A stretch of DNA of 64,000 bases from UBA10348 sp002469915 (lineage in GTDB: Bacteria; Bacteroidota; Rhodothermia; Rhodothermales; UBA10348), in the NCBI GenBank assembly GCA_029249345.1, contig JAQWHM010000011.1, positions 248,001-312,000 on the forward strand. The letters run 5' to 3'. The position numbers and the translations under genes were made by a program. The notes beneath the pieces are model-generated. The model was not told the DNA's origin. It was given only the letters and a program-made list of their open reading frames with translations, and did no database searches. This document shows, piece after piece, positions 1 to 6,936 of the stretch. Positions within the stretch are counted from its first letter, which is position 1, and each line of letters opens with the position of its first letter.

Positions 1-360
1 TCTTTGACAATGATTGTTATCGAGAAGCGCCGCGATGTGGGAGCCTTACGGGCCATGGGAGTAAGTAAACGCAATGTTCGAAAGATCTTTTTGTCTGAAG
101 GGTTATTGATTGGAGTAGTGGGCGCAGGCGCAGGCGTGGGATTAGGGTTGCTCATTTCTTGGGTCCAAAAGGCCTACCAGTTGGTGCCGCTACCCGATGC
201 CGGCTCTTTTTTAATAAGCGCCTATCCCGTCTCTATTCATTGGGTAGATGTCTTTATTATTGGGGCGATGGCACTTTTTCTGTGTGTGGCGGCAGCCTAT
301 TATCCGGCATCACGGGCTTCGGCTATTGAGCCGGCAGAAGCGTTGAAAATGGACGGTTAG
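1..360 (+). CDS. ABC transporter permease, LolC/LolE-FtsX type, C-terminal part
   Basis: This is the C-terminal part of an inner-membrane permease of the MacB/LolC/FtsX superfamily; the left window edge cuts off the start, and the frame is open from base 1. The opening residues include VIEKRRDVGALRAMG, the hallmark segment after the first FtsX-domain helix in lipoprotein-release permeases. Two further hydrophobic helices follow (about residues 36-52 and 80-98), and the tail PASRASAIEPAEALK is the usual cytoplasmic end of LolC/LolE. A role in lipoprotein release with a LolD-type ATPase is family knowledge; the partner lies outside the window. Confidence 0.85.
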   Translation, partial: SLTMIVIEKRRDVGALRAMGVSKRNVRKIFLSEGLLIGVVGAGAGVGLGLLISWVQKAYQLVPLPDAGSFLISAYPVSIHWVDVFIIGAMALFLCVAAAYYPASRASAIEPAEALKMDG

Positions 361-574
361 TTAGGTTCGGACGCTAAAAAAGACCATGTTTGGGCCGACT
401 TCACACAAATTCGGCACAAATCCGGCCCTTCTCTACCGGTCAAGTGCTTGCGTAGCGCTGATGCCGGACCGTATATTAGCAAGTCTGTGCCGGTTTACCG
501 GAGCAGACTAATTAGAGCGTTTACTGTCCCACCGACGGAAAGCGTATTATTCTAAACGCCAGAACCCCGGATCG

Positions 575-811
575 ATGGCGAAGAGAGACCAATTAACAGG
601 CAAAGGCCCTGTTGCGGGAAATCATGTTTCCCACGCACATAACAAAGCGAAACGCCGCTTTGAACCAAATATTCAGAAGAAGCGATTCTATATACCTGAA
701 GAAGATCGTTGGGTAACTTTGCGGGTTTCTGCAAAGACCATCAAAACGATTAACAAGAATGGTATCGCGGCCGTGCTGAAAAAAGCACGCGCCAACGGAA
801 TCCACGTTTAG
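575..811 (+). CDS. rpmB: 50S ribosomal protein L28
   Basis: This is bacterial ribosomal protein bL28, a small basic component of the large subunit. The 78-residue product begins MAKRDQLTGKGPVAGN, followed by VSHAHNKAKRRFEPN, which is the L28 signature, and the length is typical. It is the first gene of a three-gene run with rpmG and a DUF4295 gene in the same direction and close spacing, an arrangement typical of Bacteroidota. Only a weak Shine-Dalgarno sequence precedes the ATG. The 214 bases upstream hold no recognised gene and probably carry the promoter. Confidence 0.97.
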   Translation: MAKRDQLTGKGPVAGNHVSHAHNKAKRRFEPNIQKKRFYIPEEDRWVTLRVSAKTIKTINKNGIAAVLKKARANGIHV

Positions 812-822
812 GCTAAGAAACC

Positions 823-993
823 ATGGCTAAAGGAAAAGACGTTCGAACGAAGGTCATTCTGGACTGTACAGAAGCTCCAGGTACATCGCGCTATTCAACG
901 ATGAAAAATCGTCGTAACTCGCCCGATCGCCTTGAGTTGAAGAAGTACAATCCAGTTCTTCGGAAACACACGATTCATAAAGAGACCAAATAA
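823..993 (+). CDS. rpmG: 50S ribosomal protein L33
   Basis: This 56-residue basic protein is bL33. It starts MAKGKDVRTKVILDCTEA and contains the conserved TSRYSTMKNRRNSPDRLEL block and the KKYNPVLRKHTIHKE end that define the family. It lacks the CxxC zinc-binding pairs of the C+ form of L33, so it is the zinc-independent type. The ATG lies 12 bases after the rpmB stop, indicating co-transcription. The gene is short and was read directly from the nucleotide sequence. Confidence 0.95.
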   Translation: MAKGKDVRTKVILDCTEAPGTSRYSTMKNRRNSPDRLELKKYNPVLRKHTIHKETK

Positions 994-1041
994 GTCTCGG
1001 CTTCTTATTTTAGGAGCCCAACCTGTTGAATACAGAAAGAA

Positions 1042-1215
1042 ATGGCAAAGAAACAATCGTTCGGTGATAAGGTCCTTCGCGCAAAAGCGGACGCCAAAAA
1101 AATGGCAAAGATTGTCATCGCCGAAAAGAATGCAAATGGACATTACAGCTATCATCACAAGATGGTAGACGTAAACGATGTACAGGCCGAGCTCAAAGCA
1201 GCAAAAGCCAAGTAA
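1042..1215 (+). CDS. DUF4295 family small basic protein
   Basis: A 57-residue Lys-rich protein starting MAKKQSFGDKVLRAKADAKK. Small DUF4295 proteins follow rpmG in Bacteroidota and relatives, and length, charge and position fit. Their biochemical role is not known to me; the linkage suggests a ribosome-associated function, which is inference. The gene begins 48 bases after rpmG and is followed closely by tRNA-Pro. Confidence 0.85.
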   Translation: MAKKQSFGDKVLRAKADAKKMAKIVIAEKNANGHYSYHHKMVDVNDVQAELKAAKAK

Positions 1216-1243
1216 TCGTATCGTGACCATTAGGTCGCAAGTT

Positions 1244-1321
1244 CGGGGTGTAGCGCAGCCCGGTTAGCGCATCTGCTTTGGGAGCAGAGGGTCGCAGGTT
1301 CGAATCCTGCCACCCCGACCA
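1244..1321 (+). tRNA. tRNA-Pro (anticodon TGG)
   Basis: A complete cloverleaf can be drawn: acceptor arms CGGGGTG and CACCCCG, a T arm with GGTTCGAATCC, and an anticodon loop reading CTTTGGG between CTG/CAG-containing arms, giving anticodon TGG. The 3' CCA is encoded (1319-1321), unlike the other tRNAs in this window. A strong terminator follows 6 bases later. Confidence 0.96.
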
Positions 1322-1326
1322 TAATG

Positions 1327-1360
1327 TCGGCTCGTCCTTGCCGGACGAGCCGATTTTTTT
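1327..1360 (+). terminator. Rho-independent terminator after tRNA-Pro
   Basis: A perfect 11-bp stem, TCGGCTCGTCC (1327-1337) with GGACGAGCCGA (1343-1353), has a TTGCC loop and is followed directly by seven T residues. It ends the rpmB-rpmG-DUF4295-tRNA-Pro unit. Confidence 0.92.
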
Positions 1361-1452
1361 CCCGGTATCGGTGATGTTCGTTCTTAGGTACTCCTATGTC
1401 GAACGGTTGAAGCAGCCGACGGCGATACGTTGGAACGTTCTTTTTATAAGCT

Positions 1453-1526
1453 GCGCCCGTAGCTCAACCGGATAGAGCAGCGCACTTCTAATGCGCAGGT
1501 TGCAGGTTCGAGTCCTGCCGGGCGTA
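1453..1526 (+). tRNA. tRNA-Arg (anticodon TCT)
   Basis: Acceptor arms GCGCCCG and CGGGCGT pair with one terminal G-T. The anticodon arm is GCGCA-CTTCTAA-TGCGC, giving anticodon TCT (Arg, AGA codon). The T arm reads CAGGTTCGAGTCCTG. The discriminator is A1526 and CCA is not encoded. Confidence 0.96.
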
Positions 1527-1583
1527 CAACATTGGTTCAGCTTGGTGGTTTAACGCCGGCAAGCAATAGTGCACTGATGATTT

Positions 1584-1654
1584 GGTGACGTGGCCGAGTG
1601 GCTAGGCAAGGGTCTGCAAAACCCTGTACGGCGGTTCGAATCCGCCCGTCACCT
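1584..1654 (+). tRNA. tRNA-Cys (anticodon GCA)
   Basis: Acceptor arms GGTGACG and CGTCACC are perfectly paired. The anticodon arm AGGGT-CTGCAAA-ACCCT gives anticodon GCA. The discriminator is T1654, the U73 expected of cysteine tRNAs, and CCA is not encoded. The last 16 bases belong to a 17-base sequence repeated 142 bases downstream, which marks this gene as a probable integration target. Confidence 0.96.
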
Positions 1655-1655
1655 C
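1639..1655 (+). repeat. att-like direct repeat, copy 1 (tRNA-Cys 3' end)
   Basis: The 17-mer AATCCGCCCGTCACCTC covers the T-arm 3' strand, the acceptor 3' strand and the discriminator of tRNA-Cys. An identical 17-mer lies at 1781-1797. Duplicated tRNA 3' ends are the classic footprint of tyrosine-integrase elements; the interpretation as an attachment site is inference. Confidence 0.7.
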
Positions 1656-1657
1656 AT

Positions 1658-1698
1658 AAAGCCTTCGGCTTGGTACAACGTACCGAGCCGGAGGCTTT
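1658..1698 (+). terminator. Hairpin after tRNA-Cys
   Basis: AAAGCCTTCGGCTTGGTAC (1658-1676) pairs with GTACCGAGCCGGAGGCTTT (1680-1698), with two G-U pairs and an AAC loop. The following bases are only moderately T-rich, so this is a probable rather than a certain terminator. Confidence 0.6.
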
Positions 1699-1780
1699 CC
1701 TAGTTTAGTGCGCGGAAGAGAACAAGGTTCAAACGAAGAATGCGCAGCATTCTGACTAATTAGCGCCCAGGGTGCGAATA

Positions 1781-1797
1781 AATCCGCCCGTCACCTC
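1781..1797 (+). repeat. att-like direct repeat, copy 2
   Basis: Exact second copy of the 17-base tRNA-Cys 3' end. It is preceded by GGTGCGAATA, a degraded version of the T-loop GGTTCGAA, so about 27 bases of tRNA similarity remain. No cloverleaf can be completed here, so it is a displaced tRNA end and not a tRNA gene. Confidence 0.7.
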
Positions 1798-1840
1798 CAT
1801 GAGGACGGTATGGCAATAGCCATTACGCCCATTTAACATA

Positions 1841-1876
1841 GCCTCTTAGAGCAAATCGCTTTAAGGGGCTTTTTTT
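1841..1876 (+). terminator. Rho-independent terminator between att-like repeat and integrase relic
   Basis: The stem GCCTCTTA (1841-1848) pairs with TAAGGGGC (1862-1869), with one G-U pair, and is followed by seven T residues. It may have been the original terminator of the tRNA-Cys transcript before the element arrived. Confidence 0.7.
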
Positions 1877-1964
1877 AAACGGACCTCGGCCACGTCTGGA
1901 TTTGACGACAAAGTGTTGTCAAAACTGTTTTTAGTGGTTCTGTCAGGTACAGACACCGTGTACC

Positions 1965-2210
1965 ATGGCAAGCTTGTATAAAAGAAGAGATAACTACTAT
2001 CTCGCCTTCCACCAGAGTGATCAGATACCAACCCGTAAGCATGTATCGTTAAGAGCGTCATCTTACAAAGCGGCTCAACACAAGGCGGCCCGGCTGATTG
2101 CGACCCATGGCGGCTTTTGGTGCGCTGAATCAACTTTTTGCATTTCCTTGACTTGTTTGATAGTCTCTGAGTCTCATTATCTCATATTCACTTTTAGCCA
2201 AAAGACATGA
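1965..2210 (+). pseudogene. Truncated tyrosine recombinase (integrase) N-terminus
   Basis: About the first 47 residues (MASLYKRRDNYYLAF, then PTRKHVSLRASSYKAA) resemble the arm-type DNA-binding N-terminus of phage and island tyrosine integrases, which usually starts 'MA-x-LYKR...YYLAF' followed by a charged K/R-rich strand and an 'A..A' helix. After about position 2106 the frame continues with unrelated hydrophobic sequence and stops at 2210. The core-binding and catalytic domains (R...HxxR...Y) are absent, so it cannot be a working integrase. It sits 168 bases after the second att-like repeat. It is a relic, identified by motif resemblance only. Confidence 0.6.
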
Positions 2211-3268
2211 ATCAGTTGATAACAGTCGCCCTTATCGCCCTGTTTTTCCTCAGCGTACCTGTTTTTGCTCAGGGGATCACCATTGGCGCTGACGGCATCG
2301 TACGCTGCAAGGACGTGCCGATTGGAACGACGCAGACTATAGGGTCTACTTTAGGGTCTGATACGTATGAGGTGGTGGATCAGGACCTACTGGTGCAGAG
2401 AAGAGCCGAAGCAGCTGATCTCTCAAAAGCCTGTGTGTCTAATGTGACGGATATGAGTTGGATGTTTGTGGACACCACCTTCAACCAGGACATTGGCGGC
2501 TGGGATGTGTCTAATGTTACGGATATGTCTTTTATGTTCAGGATGGCCCACTCCTTCAACCAGGACATCGGCGGCTGGGATGTGTCCAACGTGACGAATA
2601 TGGGTGGCATGTTACGTGCCAACTCCTTCAACCAGGACATCGGCGGCTGGGATGTGTCTAATGTGACGAATATGGGTGGCATGTTTTCTCAGGCCACCTC
2701 CTTCAATCAGGATATCGGTAGCTGGGATGTGTCTAATGTGACGGAGATGAGTGACATGTTTTCCAGTGCCACCTCCTTCAATCAAGACATTGGCGGCTGG
2801 GATGTGTCTAATGTGGCGTATATGTTTGAAATGTTCCGGAATGCCACCTCCTTCAATCAGGACCTTTCGTCGTGGTGTGTGTCATTAATCTCATCGCTTC
2901 CTCCGGATTTCGGCTATAACTCATCCCTTCAGAACTCTAACCTGCCGGTCTGGGGCACATGCTCTGTGGCAGGCGTAGACACCGAGTCCTTTGAGCTACC
3001 TGAGACTGTTGTCTTAAAGGCAGCCTACCCCAACCCGTTTAACCCGACTAATACTGTTACGTACGGCTTACCTGCAGTTGCAGAAGTGCGCATCACGGCA
3101 ACAGACCTACTTGGCAGACAGGTTGCTACGTTGGTGTCAGGAGAGACGAAGGCAGCTGGCTACCATACGGTACAGTTCAATGCTGACGGCCTTGCTTCGG
3201 GTACTTACCTGATCAGAATGGAAGCAGGAGACTTCGTGGCGACCCAGAAAGTGGTGCTGCTGAAATAG
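2207..3268 (+). CDS. Secreted DUF285 (BspA-like) repeat protein with type A sorting domain
   Basis: An exported 353-residue protein. Residues 1-21 form a signal peptide (hydrophobic core, cut near VFAQG). Residues about 85-225 are DUF285 repeats of 25 residues with the unit FNQDIGGWDVSNVT-x-M, six FNQD starts in all. A short linker leads to a C-terminal domain (about residues 260-353) with YPNPFNP, DLLGRQVATL and SGTYLIRM, the T9SS type A sorting signature. DUF285 proteins are surface-exposed and often horizontally spread; their ligand is unknown. The gene follows the integrase relic (4-bp overlap) and may be its cargo. A strong terminator lies about 95 bases downstream. Confidence 0.85.
   Translation: MNQLITVALIALFFLSVPVFAQGITIGADGIVRCKDVPIGTTQTIGSTLGSDTYEVVDQDLLVQRRAEAADLSKACVSNVTDMSWMFVDTTFNQDIGGWDVSNVTDMSFMFRMAHSFNQDIGGWDVSNVTNMGGMLRANSFNQDIGGWDVSNVTNMGGMFSQATSFNQDIGSWDVSNVTEMSDMFSSATSFNQDIGGWDVSNVAYMFEMFRNATSFNQDLSSWCVSLISSLPPDFGYNSSLQNSNLPVWGTCSVAGVDTESFELPETVVLKAAYPNPFNPTNTVTYGLPAVAEVRITATDLLGRQVATLVSGETKAAGYHTVQFNADGLASGTYLIRMEAGDFVATQKVVLLK
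2480..2866 (+). repeat. Tandem 75-bp coding repeat
   Basis: Repeat units begin at 2480, 2555, 2627, 2702, 2777 and 2852. Spacing is 75 bases except for one 72-base unit, a clean one-codon deletion. Nucleotide identity between neighbours is high, notably in the stretch encoding FNQDIGGWDVSNV, so copy number may change by slippage or recombination. Confidence 0.9.
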
Positions 3269-3362
3269 GGTGCGAATTCCTGACTGGAGTAACTGCAACC
3301 CCTAACCTTGGCTTCACCCCCTTACCCCGGAGTACTATCGCATGACCATTACAGGCCCTTTG

Positions 3363-3398
3363 ACAGCCGATTGGCCCCGTGGGCCGGTCGGCTGTTTT
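3363..3398 (+). terminator. Rho-independent terminator after the DUF285 gene
   Basis: ACAGCCGATTGGCCC (3363-3377) pairs with GGGCCGGTCGGCTGT (3381-3395) over 15 bp with two G-U pairs and a three-base loop. The T residues after the stem are TTTT. Confidence 0.88.
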
Positions 3399-3718
3399 CA
3401 TTAACCAAAATAGTACTAGAGGAAGGGCGTCCATGGTTATAGGACGCATTTTTACCTGCAGAGGAGGAGAAGAGTATTTCGACATTGATGGGCTTGCTGA
3501 GGCTGTTTCGCCTCGACAATATTCTCCGTGCAAAAAACATATAACGCTCAGCACCCCTGTGGTTCTGACGGATAGTCGTGTAGGGGATAACCCCATCGCG
3601 CATGACGGGCATTTCTGCCAAGGTGTGCCATAATTAGGCGTCAAGCGTGTTTTTTAGGTGTTGATTTCAGGGTTTTAATTGTAATTTGTGTTTTAATTCT
3701 ATATTTAGATGAAGAAAC

Positions 3719-3758
3719 CCCCTTGCTTGACAAGTAAAATTAAAAGTCGAACAAGGGG
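3719..3758 (+). promoter_or_regulatory. Leader hairpin that would hide the ribosome binding site
   Basis: CCCCTTG (3719-3725) is perfectly complementary to CAAGGGG (3752-3758). The 3' arm contains the only Shine-Dalgarno-like run (AAGGGG), five bases before the ATG at 3764. A nested CTTG-A-CAAG (3726-3734) offers an alternative fold. This could be translational control; it is seen in sequence only. Confidence 0.4.
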
Positions 3759-3763
3759 AAACA

Positions 3764-4348
3764 ATGAACAACAGATCAGCCATTGCCGCCTTTCTTTTTG
3801 TTGCTGCAATGACCGCGTGTGCTACAGAAACTGCTGAAACGATAGTTGATCAGTCCTCCGACAAGTGGAAAATAGAGGCTTTTTCGAGTGCAGCCTCTCA
3901 GCAAATTGCAGATGGTGCAACTGTTCTTGATAAGGATGGAACTGTTTTGAGGGAAGGCTCTAATGGCTGGACGTGTATGTCTGGAAGTCCCAAGGATGAG
4001 CCTGATGGAGGATGGGATTCCGTTGCTCAGTCCCAGCCTGTTTGCGCGGATCAAGTTGGTTTAGAATGGATGCAAGCCTATATGACTGGTGCGTCCGTGG
4101 ATGTTTCGAGAGACGCGTACCTATACATGCTTCAAGGGGATTTGGGCACTGACACTTCCGTTCCGGGGATCTATACCGAAGAAGATGCTACTTCGCCAGA
4201 AAACTGGGTAGTCTCTGGCCCTCATCTGATGTTAATGCCAAAAGATCCAACAACCCTCTCAGAGTACCCGGTTGATCCAAATAATGGCGAGCCCTATCTC
4301 ATGTGGCCCGGATCACAGTACGCCCACTTGATGATACCTGTTGAGTAA
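3764..4348 (+). CDS. Exported lipoprotein-like hypothetical protein
   Basis: A 194-residue protein. Residues 1-18 form a lipoprotein-type signal peptide with lipobox AMTAC. The mature part contains a conserved-looking block: GSNGWTCMSGSP, then a PVCAD segment, YLYMLQGDLGTD, and GPHLMLMPKD...MWPGSQYAHLMIPV at the end. I recall similar exported proteins from marine bacteria but know no function. Three Cys (lipid-linked, WTCM, PVCAD) allow one disulfide. It probably sits in the periplasm, anchored to a membrane. The start is set by the AAGGGG run five bases before the ATG. It appears to be a single-gene unit. Confidence 0.8.
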   Translation: MNNRSAIAAFLFVAAMTACATETAETIVDQSSDKWKIEAFSSAASQQIADGATVLDKDGTVLREGSNGWTCMSGSPKDEPDGGWDSVAQSQPVCADQVGLEWMQAYMTGASVDVSRDAYLYMLQGDLGTDTSVPGIYTEEDATSPENWVVSGPHLMLMPKDPTTLSEYPVDPNNGEPYLMWPGSQYAHLMIPVE

Positions 4349-4542
4349 TTACGCTTATTGAGGAGATGCAGGTCGGATTCGGGGTATTCAGAACACATTA
4401 CTTCTTTAAATCTTGGCATGTACCAAGTCGCTCAGTTTGAGACGTTGGTTTGCTCCCCGCTACTGAACAGGGCATCATCTTTAGTTAGGACGCCATTTTA
4501 CTTTTACTAATACCTTTCACTAATAACTAAGTAGTACTGATT

Positions 4543-4864
4543 ATGTCTGTAAGAACCGGCAATGTGGGTTTTCATGTTGCCTTTGCCGTACCGAACGCCG
4601 AAACAGGACGTATGGAATCATTCCTCCGCACCTGTTTTAACAAAGCTGGTCGACTCTGGTGATGTCGTAAGCTTCGGACTCCTTCGTCATGAGATTGGAG
4701 ATCAGTACAACATGAACTGGTGGTTGGAGGCTGAAGACAACCTTAGTTTCTATGCTGCTTGGAGTAAGCTTGCCAAGGAACTACAAGCAAACCATATGGA
4801 TGACGCTCAACAGTTGATGGATGCTACTATTCGTCATAAGGACTCCCTCGTTGACGCGTACTAA
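4543..4864 (+). pseudogene. Frameshifted remnant of a small unknown protein
   Basis: Two overlapping frames seem to make one former protein. The first starts at the ATG at 4543 and reads MSVRTGNVGFHVAFAVPNAE...MESFLRTCF before a stop at 4660. The second carries LVDSGDVVSFGLLRHEIG, then WWLEAEDNLSFYAAW and MDATIRHKDSLVDAY and stops at 4864. The switch falls near 4636-4655. The C-terminal part has the composition of a genuine folded protein, while the upstream part of that same frame does not. I do not recognise the family. It could also be a sequencing indel in a live gene. Confidence 0.5.
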
Positions 4865-4916
4865 ACGGATGCTGATCAACAAAACGTTTACAAAAGCCCA
4901 TTTTGGGTATAATGAT

Positions 4917-5798
4917 ATGAAACAACTAACAAGATTTTTAACCCTATGCCTGTTGCTAACAGGTGTATCAGCGCTGACGGGATGCAACGAGGGAGAAAAC
5001 GCTGCCAGTGATTTAGATGTAATGGAACTCATTGATGCCCACATGAAAAACTTCGAGGAAACATGGGCAACGGGTGATGGATCTCTTCTTGGGGCATTCT
5101 ATGCCGAAGACGCGGTCCGAATTGCGTCTAACCGACAGAAACCCCTTTACGGTCGTAAGGCTATTGCTGATCATTTTGACCTTGGATTTGAACAAGATGC
5201 CGACGATCCGCAGCTTTCCCTCAAGGTGGTTGCGGCCCGCTCTGTGGGTAATGATCTGATATTAGCCGTTGGTGAATGGTATGGAACCTCTGAGCGCAAG
5301 GGCGCATGGTTTAATCTATTTCAGACAGACGGAGCATCCGTTATCTCACTGTTTGACAATGCCATGACGTACAATCCTACGAATGATTTGTCACAGGTCG
5401 AACGTTTATACGATGAGGAATACGTTGGGGAGGGCTCAGACATGGTTAATAGGGCTATAGAACGATATACCTCAAATTTGAATGCCGGAAATATTGAGGC
5501 TTTGGCTGAGCAAATGTTTGAAGTAGATGGTATTCAGGTCTCACACAATGGGATTTTTCAGGGTCATGAAGAACTCGTAGCTGGGATTGCTCCACCCGAC
5601 GACGGTGTAACAATGACTGCTCAAGGATATGGCTACCTTCCTGTCGCTGACGATTTGGTCTTGAATTGGGGGGGCTACCATGCTAAAAATAATGAAGGTG
5701 CACTTCTTGCCTTTGGTCAGTGGGGTAATTTATTACGCATTGTCGACGGCGACATTATTCTAATAGTCGAGGCCGCGGGGGTATACTCGGGCAATTAA
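4917..5798 (+). CDS. Lipoprotein with two NTF2/SnoaL-like (DUF4440-type) domains
   Basis: A 293-residue protein. Residues 1-19 form a signal peptide ending in lipobox LTGC. Residues about 30-145 and 165-290 look like two NTF2-fold units, each opening with an 'I..H...F...WATGD...L...Y..DAV' or 'I.RYTSNLNAGNIEALAEQMF' helix, followed by GR/GHE-K-x-(I/L) segments typical of SnoaL/DUF4440. These folds bind small ligands; no catalytic role can be assigned. The ATG at 4917 was chosen because it begins the signal peptide; the open frame extends further upstream without coding character. A strong hairpin ends the transcript. Confidence 0.8.
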   Translation: MKQLTRFLTLCLLLTGVSALTGCNEGENAASDLDVMELIDAHMKNFEETWATGDGSLLGAFYAEDAVRIASNRQKPLYGRKAIADHFDLGFEQDADDPQLSLKVVAARSVGNDLILAVGEWYGTSERKGAWFNLFQTDGASVISLFDNAMTYNPTNDLSQVERLYDEEYVGEGSDMVNRAIERYTSNLNAGNIEALAEQMFEVDGIQVSHNGIFQGHEELVAGIAPPDDGVTMTAQGYGYLPVADDLVLNWGGYHAKNNEGALLAFGQWGNLLRIVDGDIILIVEAAGVYSGN

Positions 5799-5830
5799 GG
5801 ATTGCTTTATTGGTGATTGTAGTATCATAG

Positions 5831-5864
5831 ATAAGGGCGCTCCACCTAGGTGGAGCGCCCTTAT
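5831..5864 (+). terminator. Perfect palindromic terminator
   Basis: ATAAGGGCGCTCCACC (5831-5846) and GGTGGAGCGCCCTTAT (5849-5864) are perfectly complementary, separated by TA. It lies 32 bases after the NTF2-like gene. The T-tract is weak (TTAT) on both sides, so it may work in both directions. Confidence 0.8.
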
Positions 5865-6084
5865 TGATGTCTATAATTATTTAGTGTAGATAACCCTTGA
5901 GAAAGCTTACGCTGTACAAGGGCGCTACTGACCAGAAGGGGCAGACACGACTCACCTTTAACCCACGTCCGGCCTTAAATCGAGTCCTTCTATACGTTAT
6001 TGCCTACTGCACGGGCGGTTGCCGATTCAGCGCTGAACGGCTATTAGCTGCGCAAGTACCCTTTCCTAGCTTGCGTCCTTTTTC

Positions 6085-6453
6085 TTAAAGCCAAAGAATG
6101 CCGGCTGACATGAGGAGCATCAAGATCGCGGGGACCGACTTCATGATCGGATCCTTTACCTTTACATGCATTATGATGGCGCCAACCATCAAGACAGCAA
6201 CGATCATAGCAGATGGCCGAATTAGATTTGGTAACCAGAAGCCAACGAGGAGCGCTATGCCCGCACCGATCTTTAAGGCGCCAACGATAAAGAAAGCGAT
6301 GGAGGGCAAGCCGTACGCATCGAACTCTTCTTTAAGTGACTTAGCTTGGTCGCCTCGGTACGAGGTTGCCGATCTTGACCGAAGAAGCCATACGTTCAAA
6401 AGACCGACGGCAACAATAAGTTGAAATAAGGCGGGTATCGTAAAATCAGGCAC
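6085..6453 (-). CDS. DoxX-like small membrane protein
   Basis: A 122-residue protein with four predicted membrane helices (about residues 5-22, 50-72, 78-98, 103-120). The layout, a short N-terminal helix with LLNVWLLRS, a loop with EEFDAYGLP and the helix FFIVGALKIGAGIALLVGFW, matches DoxX/DUF4870-like small membrane proteins. Proposed family roles in redox balance are loosely established. It is divergent from a second DoxX-like gene 67 bases away; the shared spacer holds a short inverted repeat. The product lies in the inner membrane. Confidence 0.7.
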   Translation of the reverse strand: MPDFTIPALFQLIVAVGLLNVWLLRSRSATSYRGDQAKSLKEEFDAYGLPSIAFFIVGALKIGAGIALLVGFWLPNLIRPSAMIVAVLMVGAIIMHVKVKDPIMKSVPAILMLLMSAGILWL

Positions 6454-6490
6454 GTTTAGTCTCGGCTTGTGATCTATAAAAAGGGGTGAA

Positions 6491-6506
6491 ACGAAAGTGG
6501 TTTCGT
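6491..6506. promoter_or_regulatory. Inverted repeat in the divergent DoxX-like promoter region
   Basis: ACGAAA (6491-6496) and TTTCGT (6501-6506) form a perfect 6-bp inverted repeat with a GTGG spacer, between two divergently transcribed paralogues. A shared operator is possible; no regulator is identified. Confidence 0.3.
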
Positions 6507-6520
6507 GAGGTTGACCCCGT

Positions 6521-6883
6521 ATGAATCTAATTTACCACGTTCTGAGCGTTTTGACCAGCACCCTATTTATCTTTTACGGTGCATCTTGTCTGTGGTCGGC
6601 CGCGATGAAGGCTGAATTCGAGCGTTTTGGCCTATCCCGTTACCGTTTATTGTCAGGTGTTTTGGAGATTCTTGGCGCGCTAGGTCTTGCCTTAGGTTTT
6701 TTCTTCCCCTCACTGAGGGTGGCCGCAGCAAGCGGCCTAGCTCTTCTAATGGTGCTAGTTGTGGTTCGCAGAGTCCAACAGCGCGATTCATTTGGCGAGC
6801 TTTTTCCAGCTCTTCTTTTTGCCGTTATTACCCTGTGGATTGCTTTATATGGCGCTCTTGTTGTGTTGAAAACGGGTGCCTAA
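6521..6883 (+). CDS. DoxX-like small membrane protein
   Basis: A 120-residue protein with four hydrophobic helices and the same plan as its divergent neighbour: an N-terminal helix ending FYGASCLWS, the polar EFERFGLSRYR loop (compare EEFDAYGLP), then SGVLEILGALGLALGFFF. The two genes are probably paralogues. It is an inner membrane protein with no enzymatic residues evident; the specific role is unknown. Confidence 0.7.
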   Translation: MNLIYHVLSVLTSTLFIFYGASCLWSAAMKAEFERFGLSRYRLLSGVLEILGALGLALGFFFPSLRVAAASGLALLMVLVVVRRVQQRDSFGELFPALLFAVITLWIALYGALVVLKTGA

Positions 6884-6936
6884 GACGGTGCCACGTGCGT
6901 TTCGATGCTTCGTATCCTTATCCCCGATGGCTCATA

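Larger units (their letters stand above)
3269..3763. other. Intergenic region without a recognised gene
   Basis: It contains the terminator at 3363-3398, then about 240 bases open on both strands without recognisable protein similarity or start signals, then an AT-rich stretch (about 3640-3720) that probably carries the promoter of the downstream lipoprotein gene, and a leader hairpin at 3719-3758. Confidence 0.6.

Noticed and set aside
1770..3277. 10-base direct repeat GGGTGCGAAT at 1770-1779 and 3268-3277 flanking the integrase relic and DUF285 gene
   Set aside because: Too short to separate from chance, and it does not contain the tRNA-derived att-like core.
3349..3644. Overlapping open frames on both strands after the DUF285 gene
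   Set aside because: They start inside a terminator, show no start signals or recognisable motifs and look like chance frames.
5897..6088. 63-codon open frame on the plus strand
   Set aside because: No start signal, no composition of a folded protein, and it overlaps the end of the convergent DoxX-like gene.
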